NCBI RefSeq assembly: GCF_003001695.1
Contig: NZ_PVYX01000001.1
Span: forward strand, 2,062,279-2,126,278
Reading direction: 5' to 3'
Source of the DNA: Flagellimonas meridianipacifica
Lineage (GTDB): Bacteria; Bacteroidota; Bacteroidia; Flavobacteriales; Flavobacteriaceae
DNA length: 64,000 bases
How positions within the stretch are numbered: position 1 is the stretch's first letter; each line of letters starts with the position of its first letter. The notes under the pieces were generated by a model, which was not told the DNA's origin, made no database searches, and was given only the letters and a program-made list of their open reading frames with translations. Both the position numbers and the translations under genes were made by a program. Below, piece by piece: positions 1-7,581 of this stretch.

Positions 1-1140
1 TGTTCCATTATTATAAAGCTCAATAAGGTCATCAACTAAGTATTCCACTTCATTGATTACAATAGATCTTACTGTAGGAGCAGTAAAGATATTGGCAGCA
101 CCAAAGGTAGTCTCAGTGGTTTCTGACCAATCCGAAGCGCTAAAACCTTCACCATCATAAGCAATACTGTTATCTGCACTGCCTACAACTTCTACATACT
201 CACCTTCTGTCCAGATATTCGCGGCTACGGCAACATTTTCTCTTGGGCTTCCAGGAGCACCCCATTGAACGAAAGAACGGATGTTTACAGGATCACCAAA
301 ACCAGCATTGTTCGCGTATAGACCTATTCCACCTTCTGCGTTTGGCATTTCATATGCAACAGTTAAAAACGAACCTGGTGTCATGTTCACGTCGCCTTCA
401 GTTTGGAGGTCCCCAATTCTTCTGTAGGTCCCTGGGCCAAGACATAGGAAATAATCGCTTACATCTACATCAATAGCTCCATTGTTGTATAGTTCGATGG
501 AGTCGCCCAAATAAGCAACTTCGTTCAATATTATCGAAGCACTTTGAACTGGAGCATTGAACTCGTTTTCAGCTCCCAATGAAGGTGTTGTAGTTTCGGA
601 CCAATCCGAAGCACTGATTCCTTCACCATCATAAACGATACTGTTATCTTCATCTTCTACAACCGGTATAAATTCGCCTTCTGTCCAGATATTGGCCTCA
701 ACGGCAACATTTTCCCTCGGACTTCCAGCAGCTCCCCATTGTACGAAAGAACGAATATTGGCGGCGTCTCCGAAACCATCATTGTTGGCATATAGACCTA
801 TTCCACCTTCTTCATTGGGCATGTCATAACCAATTACCAAGTATTCTCCAGGTGCTAGGTCAACATTTCCTTCGGTTTCCAAATCACCAATTCTTCTGTA
901 GGTGCCTGGGCCAAGACATAGGAAATAATCGCTCAAATCTACGTTTATGTCTCCATCGTTAAAGAGTTCGACAGAACCTTCCAAATAAGCTACTTCGTTA
1001 ATTACTACCGAAGCACTTCCAGTTGGATCTGGGGGAGTTGGATTGTCCACCACAGGATCATCAATAATAATTTCGGTGTCATCTTCGGAACAACTCCAAG
1101 TCATGGCAAGCAGGGCCATTACAAATACATACTTTTTCAT
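1..1140 (-). CDS. Lamin-tail-domain (LTD) lipoprotein, partial
   Basis: The gene starts at 1140 and runs off the left edge; 380 codons are visible. The N-terminus is a lipoprotein signal ending in a TWSC lipobox, followed by an acidic Asp/Pro-rich linker, so the protein is probably exported and lipidated. After the linker come two tandem LTD units (each beginning VVINEVAYLEG or IILNEVAYLGD and containing ELYNNG, DYFLCLGPGTYRRIGDL and RSFVQWG) and the start of a third. LTD is an Ig-like fold common in secreted Bacteroidota proteins and often attached to nucleases or adhesins; the part that would show a catalytic domain is outside the window. The repeats are very similar at DNA level, suggesting recent duplication. 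A 41-bp element shared with the 3838 gene lies 70-110 bp upstream of the start. Confidence 0.85.
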   Translation of the reverse strand, partial: MKKYVFVMALLAMTWSCSEDDTEIIIDDPVVDNPTPPDPTGSASVVINEVAYLEGSVELFNDGDINVDLSDYFLCLGPGTYRRIGDLETEGNVDLAPGEYLVIGYDMPNEEGGIGLYANNDGFGDAANIRSFVQWGAAGSPRENVAVEANIWTEGEFIPVVEDEDNSIVYDGEGISASDWSETTTPSLGAENEFNAPVQSASIILNEVAYLGDSIELYNNGAIDVDVSDYFLCLGPGTYRRIGDLQTEGDVNMTPGSFLTVAYEMPNAEGGIGLYANNAGFGDPVNIRSFVQWGAPGSPRENVAVAANIWTEGEYVEVVGSADNSIAYDGEGFSASDWSETTETTFGAANIFTAPTVRSIVINEVEYLVDDLIELYNNGT

Positions 1141-1209
1141 TTTAATTGTTTTTAAGGTTTAATGAATTACGGCTACAAAGCAACCAAGACGGGGGCTTCA
1201 TAGCATTAT

Positions 1210-1250
1210 AAATGTTGGTGAAAGGGAATATTTGACTTTAAAAGGGAATA
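1210..1250 (-). promoter_or_regulatory. Conserved 41-bp element with 20-bp-spaced direct repeat (copy 1)
   Basis: Two perfect copies of AAAGGGAATA lie at 1221-1230 and 1241-1250, exactly 20 bp apart, preceded by ATGTTGGTG. The 41 bp match 3912-3952 at 36 positions without gaps. The element sits 70-110 bp upstream of the 1140 start codon, nearly the same spacing as the other copy. A direct repeat two helical turns apart is typical of LytTR-domain binding sites, and a LytTR regulator is encoded at 4040. The assignment to that regulator is an inference. Confidence 0.65.
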
Positions 1251-1289
1251 CTTTAACGGTGACCTTTTAATTAGCTATCCACCTTTCGA

Positions 1290-1586
1290 TTAATTTTTAG
1301 TTAGATAATCTTGATTCTGAACCTGAACTTTCTCGCAGTTACAAAACGTGACGTTTAAGTTGTCTGTAACTTTCTCACCTTCTTCAGGGCAACCCAGTTC
1401 GGTGAGTACATTAAGGGCTTTTGAAATCTCATTGGCCCGAATGAAATTGAATACAATCAGCGAATCCATGGGATATAGGTTTACATTCGTAATGTCCTTT
1501 ATGTTCAGTAGGGCGTCTTTTATTTTAATAGAGCATCGATTACAGAATGCTCTTTGTACCGGTATTCTCGCAATATTGGTTTTCAT
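1290..1586 (-). CDS. Small HMA-like CxxC protein
   Basis: A 98-residue protein without a signal peptide. C15-N-R-C18 lies in the loop position where heavy-metal-associated (HMA) domains carry their metal-binding CxxC, and the alternating strand/helix pattern fits a ferredoxin-like HMA fold; a further Cys cluster (FCNCEK) lies near the C-terminus. It could bind a soft metal such as copper, but this is inferred from the motif. It is the last gene of the minus-strand operon that starts at 3838, 12 bp after the DUF5777 gene. Confidence 0.6.
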   Translation of the reverse strand: MKTNIARIPVQRAFCNRCSIKIKDALLNIKDITNVNLYPMDSLIVFNFIRANEISKALNVLTELGCPEEGEKVTDNLNVTFCNCEKVQVQNQDYLTKN

Positions 1587-1598
1587 ATTTCTTGCCTT

Positions 1599-2444
1599 TT
1601 AGAATACCCTTGAAAGATTGAATCCAAAGAAAATGTCTCCTTCCGACCAATCGCCAGTTGCTTGTCCGAGAAAACCATTGGTATTCATCGGTTGAGCATT
1701 TGTAAAATGTAATTGGAACACATGTCCCCCCGTTTCAATATCAAAACCTACTGAAAGCGGATTGTTGAAAGGAGAGTTTGAAGCTCTATTTAAATGCAGT
1801 CCATAGTCAATATTAAGCGACACCCTTTTGGAGATTTTATGTCTACCACCAAATCCAATAGCGTATTGGGAATTCTCTTGTTCATCCAATTGGACCAAAT
1901 TCTCATGAAAAAAAGTAGGGATCAGTTCCAGTGAAAAGTTTTTATTGAACTTTTTTACAATCAGGAGTTGGGCGGTGTATCCCAAACGATTTTTAAATTC
2001 AAGACCGGGCAAGTTGGCGTCATCCAAAGCACCATTTATCAGTAGGGTTCCGAACCCTACCAAGGTAAATGGAGAACCTTTCTTTTTTTGACGTATCAAT
2101 CTAAGTTTTATGGAGCTCTCATAGGTTTTCAGAAAAGAACTGCGGGAAACGCCAATGTTTATCCCATCTGAAACACCATAGATAAAATTGAGTCGTGTAA
2201 CTGCCTGGTCCAATCCGAAGAAATCTTCAAAACCAGGTTTAATGGAACCAAATCTATGGGAAACCACAAAGTACAGTTCCTTTTTTGATACCATTTTGGT
2301 GGACTCAAAGTTTACAATTTTAAGCCCCTTAAATGCGGCACTTTCGTAATCGTTGACCTCTTTGTTGTCTATTTCAGACAGAAGGTCGTGCTGTGTAAAC
2401 CCTAATAAGGGTATTAGGAAAATGATGATATAAATTATTTTCAT
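1599..2444 (-). CDS. DUF5777-family outer-membrane beta-barrel protein
   Basis: 281 residues with a cleavable signal peptide (MKIIYIIIFLIPLLGFTQ), then the family's N-terminal pattern (DLLSEID, AAFKGLKIVNFESTK, FVVSHRFGS, FFGLDQAVTRLNFIYG) and amphipathic strands to an aromatic C-terminus (NLSRVF), typical of an outer-membrane barrel. The family's function is unknown to me; in Flavobacteriia I recall it near YceI and c-type haem proteins, as here. Possibly it is the outer-membrane part of a small periplasmic electron-transfer or lipid-handling system. Confidence 0.75.
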   Translation of the reverse strand: MKIIYIIIFLIPLLGFTQHDLLSEIDNKEVNDYESAAFKGLKIVNFESTKMVSKKELYFVVSHRFGSIKPGFEDFFGLDQAVTRLNFIYGVSDGINIGVSRSSFLKTYESSIKLRLIRQKKKGSPFTLVGFGTLLINGALDDANLPGLEFKNRLGYTAQLLIVKKFNKNFSLELIPTFFHENLVQLDEQENSQYAIGFGGRHKISKRVSLNIDYGLHLNRASNSPFNNPLSVGFDIETGGHVFQLHFTNAQPMNTNGFLGQATGDWSEGDIFFGFNLSRVF

Positions 2445-2455
2445 TTTGTTTGTTT

Positions 2456-2866
2456 TTATTGGTTATTGATGAGGATGGCTTGATCTATTTTTACTATTTC
2501 AAGCAGGTCGTCAAATCCTACACAGCGACCTTTTATTGTAATGTTAGATCCATTGTCAAATACCCCTTTCACTTGCTGAAGCGTATCAAAGTCAACCTGT
2601 ACTTTGTTATCAATGAATATGGTGTGTACCTGTTCTATCTCGGTTATGGACCCGTTCACTTCCACTATCTTATCTGCTAGGTTTTCTAGGGAAGTATTTG
2701 GATTGGTGAACTTTTCATGAATTTCAATAGCTGACAAGGAGCTTATAGCCCTTTCTTCAGCAATGTTTCTATGAGGTTTGTACATGTAGTTGAGAGCTAA
2801 AAATGCGAATACCACAACTATAAGAACCCCGGATAAAATGATGGAAATACGTTTCTTGGCTTTCAT
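2456..2866 (-). CDS. Membrane-anchored OB-fold (tRNA_anti-like) protein
   Basis: 136 residues: one N-terminal transmembrane segment (about 8-28), then an extracytoplasmic domain with the strand pattern of the OB-fold tRNA_anti-like family (KIVEVNGSITEIE, GSNITIKGRCVGFDDL). No enzyme motif is visible. Its ATG overlaps the yceI-like stop codon by 4 bp (ATGA), so the two are probably translationally coupled. Confidence 0.6.
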   Translation of the reverse strand: MKAKKRISIILSGVLIVVVFAFLALNYMYKPHRNIAEERAISSLSAIEIHEKFTNPNTSLENLADKIVEVNGSITEIEQVHTIFIDNKVQVDFDTLQQVKGVFDNGSNITIKGRCVGFDDLLEIVKIDQAILINNQ

Positions 2867-3426
2867 TTTTTGATAAGGTTAAAGTTGATCTGTACCAATA
2901 CTTCTTTGGCTATCTTGTTTCGTACAATTTTGGGAATACTGATATCGAAATCTTCGGGTTTGACTTTAAAACCGCCTTCCATCACAATGGAATCGTCCTT
3001 TTTATAAATCAATAAATCCGTACGAATGTCTTTTTCTTTTCCATGCAATTTCATTTTCCCATCCACTGAAACTTGAGAAGGCGTTTCAGAAAGCTTTGAG
3101 GCATCAAAATCTATCAGCTTGCCTTTAAAAGTGGCCTTGGGATAGGTGTCGGATTCAATGTAGTTTTCATTGAAATGCTCTTGCATCAATGAGTTTTTGA
3201 ATCGAAATCCCTTTACCAAAGCCAAGGAGGCAATTTGATTGGTTTCAGAATCGAATATTGCCGTAGCGGATTCAGTTTGCGCCTTTACTTCTTCAAAAAG
3301 CTTTTCTGACGCTTCAAATACAATTTTCCCTTTTTTGTCAATGTATTTGCTCTGGGCGTTGGCTGTGTAGCCACCCAAGATTGAAATGGCAAATACTAGA
3401 ATTAGTGTGTTTTTAAGATTTTTCAT
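2863..3426 (-). CDS. YceI-family periplasmic protein
   Basis: 187 residues with a signal peptide ending near TANAQ (residue 25). The rest matches the YceI lipocalin-like barrel: GKIVFEAS near the start, FKNSLMQEHFNENYIES and the PKATFKG motif in the middle, DGKMKLHGKEKDI, and GFKVKPEDFDISIPKIVRNKIAKEV at the end (quoted in part). YceI proteins bind polyisoprenoid or quinone-like lipids in the periplasm. Second gene of the operon, between the c-type haem lipoprotein and the OB-fold protein. Confidence 0.85.
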   Translation of the reverse strand: MKNLKNTLILVFAISILGGYTANAQSKYIDKKGKIVFEASEKLFEEVKAQTESATAIFDSETNQIASLALVKGFRFKNSLMQEHFNENYIESDTYPKATFKGKLIDFDASKLSETPSQVSVDGKMKLHGKEKDIRTDLLIYKKDDSIVMEGGFKVKPEDFDISIPKIVRNKIAKEVLVQINFNLIKK

Positions 3427-3451
3427 TGGTGTTTATTTTTGGATTACGTTT

Positions 3452-3838
3452 TTACTCTATCAACCCATCCTCAATCCATTGATTGATTAGGTCGATTGAT
3501 GCTTGAGGGATTCTCCCTGCAGGTGGCATAGCTCCCGGTTGCCCAGTTTGTAGTGAAACTGTGCGAAGTACACCGCCATTTCTGGAACTAACTTGCTGGA
3601 AAGTGACCAGAGCGAAAGGAGCACCATTTCTAGGGGGACTTGAGTGGCATCCTAGACAATTGTTGGCAATGATGGGTTGGATGTCTGCAGTAAATGTGAC
3701 CGCGTCAACAATTTCATCATCATTGACATCGTCAACATTTTCTGGAATTGGGTCCAGTAAATCACTTTCGCTGTCATTTGCACAGCTAAAAATCAGAAGC
3801 GATACCAGAGGTAAAAAGAGTTTAATTACGTTTTTCAT
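3452..3838 (-). CDS. c-type haem (CXXCH) lipoprotein
   Basis: I start it at the ATG at 3838 because the protein then begins MKNVIKLFLPLVSLLIFSCAN, a good lipoprotein signal with lipobox IFSC; a longer reading frame to 3880 adds only unrelated residues. The mature part has FTADIQPIIANNCLGCHSS, a single CXXCH haem attachment site, and a Met in GAMPPAG near the C-terminus as the likely sixth ligand. This is the small cytochrome domain common in Bacteroidota lipoproteins, acting as a periplasmic electron carrier. First gene of the operon running down to 1290, with the 41-bp element 74-114 bp upstream. Confidence 0.8.
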   Translation of the reverse strand: MKNVIKLFLPLVSLLIFSCANDSESDLLDPIPENVDDVNDDEIVDAVTFTADIQPIIANNCLGCHSSPPRNGAPFALVTFQQVSSRNGGVLRTVSLQTGQPGAMPPAGRIPQASIDLINQWIEDGLIE

Positions 3839-3911
3839 CTGTTGGAATTTAGAATTGGACTTCGTTTTTTGTTTGCCCAAAACAATTCCATATCAAGGGG
3901 TTAAGAGAACA

Positions 3912-3952
3912 AAATGTTGGTGAGAGGGAAAATTTGGATTTAAAAAGGAATA
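3912..3952 (-). promoter_or_regulatory. Conserved 41-bp element with 20-bp-spaced direct repeat (copy 2)
   Basis: The half-sites AGAGGGAAAA (3923-3932) and AAAAGGAATA (3943-3952) are 20 bp apart, preceded by ATGTTGGTG as in the copy at 1210-1250. It lies 74 bp upstream of the 3838 start and 87 bp upstream of the divergent LytTR regulator gene (4040), so it could serve both promoters, including autoregulation. Binding by that regulator is inferred. Confidence 0.65.
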
Positions 3953-4039
3953 AAAGGGAAGTTATCTAGCTAAATATATTGTGAGGTTTATGAGAAACTT
4001 ATCTCTTATCTTAGTCGTTTAAAATTTTCTACCTCAACC

Positions 4040-5155
4040 ATGCGTAAAGACCGACTTTATTTTTTTACGTTTTTGGCCATTACGGCTATTTTCATATTAA
4101 TTGCTGGAGTGTCTGTTCGCTCTTTTATCAAAGTAAGCGCAAGTCAACTTCTGGAAGCTCAATTGGAGGCCAGTAAGAGAGAGGCGAATGAGGTGGCAAA
4201 ATTGATAGGTTTTCAATTGGAAAATGGGGTGGATAAAGAGACCATTATAGAAAATGTACAAGAAAGCATCGAAAATACGAATACGGAGAATGGTTTTATC
4301 TGTATGTTTGATTGGTCAGGGCGAGAGGTGTGTCACCCAGATATTACTCAGGTAGGACAACAAGTAAACCCGGACCAATCCTCAATTTCTTCAGTTAATG
4401 GCGAAATGAGTCCGGAAGATTTGTATGATTTACTTACCAGTAAACGGACCTTTGGAGGTATTCGAAGCTTTGAAGATGGAGATGAACTGCAATCGGAAAT
4501 CATTTATCTGAATCCAGTGCCAAATTCGGATTGGATTATTGCAGCTCATGCCAATACGGATAAAATAACGGAGCAGATAGATAGTCTCCGGACTAAATTC
4601 TATACCATATTTAGTATTATGGGTTTCTCCATTGTACTTTGTTCTGTTATAATGGTGCGATTGATAGGTAGCTCTTATGAGAAAAAATTGGAAGCCAAGA
4701 ATCAGAAACTGGAAGATGAGGTAGTAAATCTCGTCAAATTGAATAAGGACTTGGATAATTATCAACAAAGGGTAATTGAGAGCGCTCCAGAAGCACAAAA
4801 CACACAAACAGATAAGGGAAAGAAGCGTATTTTAACCTATGTCCGCAATGAGCTTCGCCCTATTTCCACAGATGATATCGCCTATATTTTCATGGAGAGC
4901 ACGATTACCTACGTGGTCTGTTTCGATGGAAGCCAATCCACATCCAACTCCAGTTTGGACGACCTTTTTTCCAACCTTGATGAAACCCATTTTTATAGGG
5001 CAAATAGGCAGTTTATCGTAGCTATATCGGCTATAAGCAAGATTATAAAATATGGGAATAACCAGCTTAAGATTTTGGTGGACCCCAACTCAGAAGTTGA
5101 TATCATCATAAGTAAAAATCGTGCTGCTGAGTTTAAACAATGGCTTAACTCCTAG
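4040..5155 (+). CDS. Membrane-bound Cache-sensor LytTR transcriptional regulator
   Basis: 371 residues. A transmembrane helix at about 8-28, an extracytoplasmic Cache/PAS-like sensor at about 31-180 (with FICMFDWSGREVCHPD and NSDWIIAAHA), a second helix at about 187-208, a coiled coil at about 212-245, and a C-terminal LytTR DNA-binding domain at about 263-368 (ISTDDIAYIFMES, HFYRANRQFIVAISAI). There is no histidine kinase or receiver domain, so this appears to be a one-component regulator that senses an external ligand and binds DNA from the membrane. It lies between the divergent haem-lipoprotein operon and the Rieske cluster. The nearby 20-bp direct repeats are candidate binding sites. Confidence 0.85.
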   Translation: MRKDRLYFFTFLAITAIFILIAGVSVRSFIKVSASQLLEAQLEASKREANEVAKLIGFQLENGVDKETIIENVQESIENTNTENGFICMFDWSGREVCHPDITQVGQQVNPDQSSISSVNGEMSPEDLYDLLTSKRTFGGIRSFEDGDELQSEIIYLNPVPNSDWIIAAHANTDKITEQIDSLRTKFYTIFSIMGFSIVLCSVIMVRLIGSSYEKKLEAKNQKLEDEVVNLVKLNKDLDNYQQRVIESAPEAQNTQTDKGKKRILTYVRNELRPISTDDIAYIFMESTITYVVCFDGSQSTSNSSLDDLFSNLDETHFYRANRQFIVAISAISKIIKYGNNQLKILVDPNSEVDIIISKNRAAEFKQWLNS

Positions 5156-5273
5156 AAAAACAATTTCTTATTTTCAATTTTGGTCTAAAGGTGCTTGCTT
5201 TCTGCGCTTTTTTGATTCAGGTGACGACTTTAAGAAAATTTTAGCATAACTTAAGGCGTAATGTTAAAAAATA

Positions 5274-5289
5274 GAGTTCGACTGAACTC
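5274..5289. promoter_or_regulatory. Short inverted repeat upstream of the Rieske-glutamate synthase gene
   Basis: GAGTTC, loop GACT, GAACTC: a perfect 6-bp stem with a tetraloop ending 26 bp before the start codon at 5316. It has no T-run and lies upstream of a gene, so an operator or 5'-leader hairpin is likelier than a terminator. I see no TAnnTTTG box beside it. Confidence 0.35.
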
Positions 5290-5315
5290 GTAACAACCTG
5301 ACAACAAACTTTATA

Positions 5316-6932
5316 ATGCAAAGTAACCTTATCGAAATCGCCAAGATTTCAGAGCTAAAGGAAAAACAACCTTTTTACGCCTTAGTCAAAAACACAGATT
5401 TAGTAGTCATCAAACACGAAACTGGAATTTCAGTTTTGTATGGACGTTGTCACCATAGGGGGGCATTGCTTGCAGATGGCCATATTGATGGAAAGAATTT
5501 GATATGTGGGGTCCATGGATGGGATTATCGCTACGATACGGGTATTAGTGAATATAATAATGAAGAACAACTTCATAAGTTTCAAGAATTCGTTGAAGAT
5601 GACTCTCTAAAAATTGATGAAAATGAGATAGAGGCTTTCGAACTAGAACACCCTCAGCCGTTTGACCGTGATGCTTATTTGGGAACCTATGCGGACACCC
5701 ATCCCGAGGATACAGAGCCATACACCGGTTATATCAAGGAATTGGCGAGAAATGGTCTCAAGAATCTGGGGCACCACGGTTTTTCTGCCTCTATGGGAGT
5801 GGACAGAAACACATTGCCCAAATGGAGTGACATACAGTTTTTACCAGCTCAATTGGCTACGCGTCCTTTACTGGACCATGAAGAAGTAGCCACCAAAGTG
5901 GTTATTGGGCCCAAAGCTAAAAGGCCTTTGGTTTTGGACATTCCACTTTTTGTAAGTGATATGAGTTTTGGGGCGTTATCGCGAGAAGCAAAAATAGCCC
6001 TCTCCAAAGGCGCGGAGATGTCGGGAACGGGTATTTGTTCTGGGGAAGGCGGGATGTTACCAGATGAACAAAGGAACAACTCCCGATATTTTTACGAATT
6101 GGCTTCAGCTCAGTTTGGTTTTTCATGGGATAAACTGGATAACGTTCAAGCATTTCATTTCAAAGGCGGGCAAGGTGCAAAAACAGGAACTGGAGGCCAC
6201 CTTCCTGGAAATAAAGTAAGTAAGGAAATCGCTCAGGTAAGAGGGTTGGAAGAAGGTCAAACGGCTATTAGTCCAGCCACATTCCCTGATTTTCATGGAG
6301 TAAAGGATTTCAAAGCATTCGCTGATAAAGTCCGGGAACGTACAGGCGGTATACCTATAGGATTTAAGATTGCGGCAAGTCACATAGAAAAGGATATCCA
6401 ATTTGCTTTGGATGCAGGTGTCGACTATATCATTTTGGATGGTCGAGGAGGAGGAACTGGTTCGGCACCTACTATCCTACGGGATAATATAAATGTACCT
6501 ACCATACCTGCTTTGGCACGTGCTCGAAAGTATTTGGATAAAATTGGGGTTACCAATGTATCTTTAATTATTACCGGAGGTCTTCGAATAGCCGAAGATT
6601 TTGCCAAAGCCATGATGATGGGAGCGGACGCCATTGCGGTATCCAATTCTGCAATTCAAGCCATAGGTTGTCTGGGTATGAGGGCTTGTGGTAGCAACAA
6701 TTGCCCAGTTGGCATAGCCACTCAAAAAGAACATCTACGAAGCAGGTTGATTATTGATGCTTCGGCCAAACAACTCCACAACTATTTTACGGCGACCAAT
6801 GATTTAATCAAGGTTATAGCACGTTCTTGTGGGTATGACAATATAACCAAGTTTAACCATAATGATTTATCCACCTTTAACAAGGAAATGCACGAGTTGA
6901 CAGGAATCAGATACGCAGGGGTTCTCCAATAA
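5316..6932 (+). CDS. Rieske-fused FMN-binding glutamate-synthase-like protein
   Basis: 538 residues. The N-terminal 110 are a Rieske [2Fe-2S] domain with ligands C45, H47, C64 and H67 (CHH, CGVH). After a linker, residues of about 150-520 form the FMN-binding barrel of the glutamate synthase large-subunit family: GLEEGQTAISPATFPDFHG, the Gly-rich GRGGGTGSAP, TGGLRIAEDFAKAMMMGAD, and the C-x5-C-x4-C pattern in CLGMRACGSNNCPVG that holds the 3Fe-4S cluster. There is no amidotransferase domain, so it is not a complete glutamate synthase; the family contains many oxidoreductases of unknown substrate. The Rieske domain gives it a second iron-sulfur centre. It opens the redox cluster; the next gene is 98 bp downstream. 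Confidence 0.88.
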   Translation: MQSNLIEIAKISELKEKQPFYALVKNTDLVVIKHETGISVLYGRCHHRGALLADGHIDGKNLICGVHGWDYRYDTGISEYNNEEQLHKFQEFVEDDSLKIDENEIEAFELEHPQPFDRDAYLGTYADTHPEDTEPYTGYIKELARNGLKNLGHHGFSASMGVDRNTLPKWSDIQFLPAQLATRPLLDHEEVATKVVIGPKAKRPLVLDIPLFVSDMSFGALSREAKIALSKGAEMSGTGICSGEGGMLPDEQRNNSRYFYELASAQFGFSWDKLDNVQAFHFKGGQGAKTGTGGHLPGNKVSKEIAQVRGLEEGQTAISPATFPDFHGVKDFKAFADKVRERTGGIPIGFKIAASHIEKDIQFALDAGVDYIILDGRGGGTGSAPTILRDNINVPTIPALARARKYLDKIGVTNVSLIITGGLRIAEDFAKAMMMGADAIAVSNSAIQAIGCLGMRACGSNNCPVGIATQKEHLRSRLIIDASAKQLHNYFTATNDLIKVIARSCGYDNITKFNHNDLSTFNKEMHELTGIRYAGVLQ

Positions 6933-7030
6933 ATCCAAACAATATTGTTTATCCCCTATGTCATGGTGATGCTCTTCAATCCTAGTTTGAGAATTGAATG
7001 CTTGTTAGAAAACTTTTAATATAGAATTAA

Positions 7031-7573
7031 ATGCAAAGATTTGTCTTTTTTATTGTGGTTTTTATTCTGTCAAGTTTTCATTTACAGGCTCAAGTAGAGC
7101 CTCCTACAATAATGCCCGGACTTTCAGGGGTCTATTCTTCTGAATTGGAGACTCTAGGCTGGAATGCTCGATTATACTATGCCACAGATCATCACTTTTG
7201 CTTCGGTCCGGAAGTATCATTTTTCAAAAGAGATATTGAAGAGGGTGAAATCACTTTTTTTGAAGCGAATGCAAACCTTCATTATATTTTGGATTTGGGT
7301 GGGGGTTTGGGGTTCTATCCTCTTTCGGGATTTAATTATTCGGTAGAAACAGAAACGGAAAATATTACCTCATTTCAAGAAGAGAATGTTGAAAGAGCTT
7401 TTGGGTTGAATGTTGGAGCGGGATTTCACTATGCCAAAGGAAGACTGCTCTTTTTCACCGAATACAAATATGTGATTAGTGATTTGGACGATCACTTTTT
7501 TACCCTCGGGTGTTTGATTAACTTTTCCTTATCCCATAAAAACAAAAATACACAACACCATCAATCGAAATAA
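7031..7573 (+). CDS. Predicted outer-membrane beta-barrel protein
   Basis: 180 residues with a signal peptide (MQRFVFFIVVFILSSFHLQAQ) and alternating amphipathic strands rich in Gly and aromatic residues (GWNARLYYATDHHFCFGPEVSF, quoted in part; FGLNVGAGFHYAKGRL; FFTEYKYVISDL). The lysine-rich tail after the last strand is unusual for a barrel, which normally ends in an aromatic residue. No named family recognised. It ends 8 bp before the Rieske-TPP gene, so it probably heads that transcript. Confidence 0.6.
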   Translation: MQRFVFFIVVFILSSFHLQAQVEPPTIMPGLSGVYSSELETLGWNARLYYATDHHFCFGPEVSFFKRDIEEGEITFFEANANLHYILDLGGGLGFYPLSGFNYSVETETENITSFQEENVERAFGLNVGAGFHYAKGRLLFFTEYKYVISDLDDHFFTLGCLINFSLSHKNKNTQHHQSK

Positions 7574-7581
7574 ACTTTACT

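Noticed and set aside
243..476. Plus-strand frame opposite the LTD lipoprotein
   Set aside because: It is a shadow of the conserved LTD repeats on the minus strand.
6937..6950. Palindrome AAACAATATTGTTT after the Rieske-glutamate synthase gene
   Set aside because: It is AT-rich, has no T-run and is likely to occur by chance; I do not call it a terminator.
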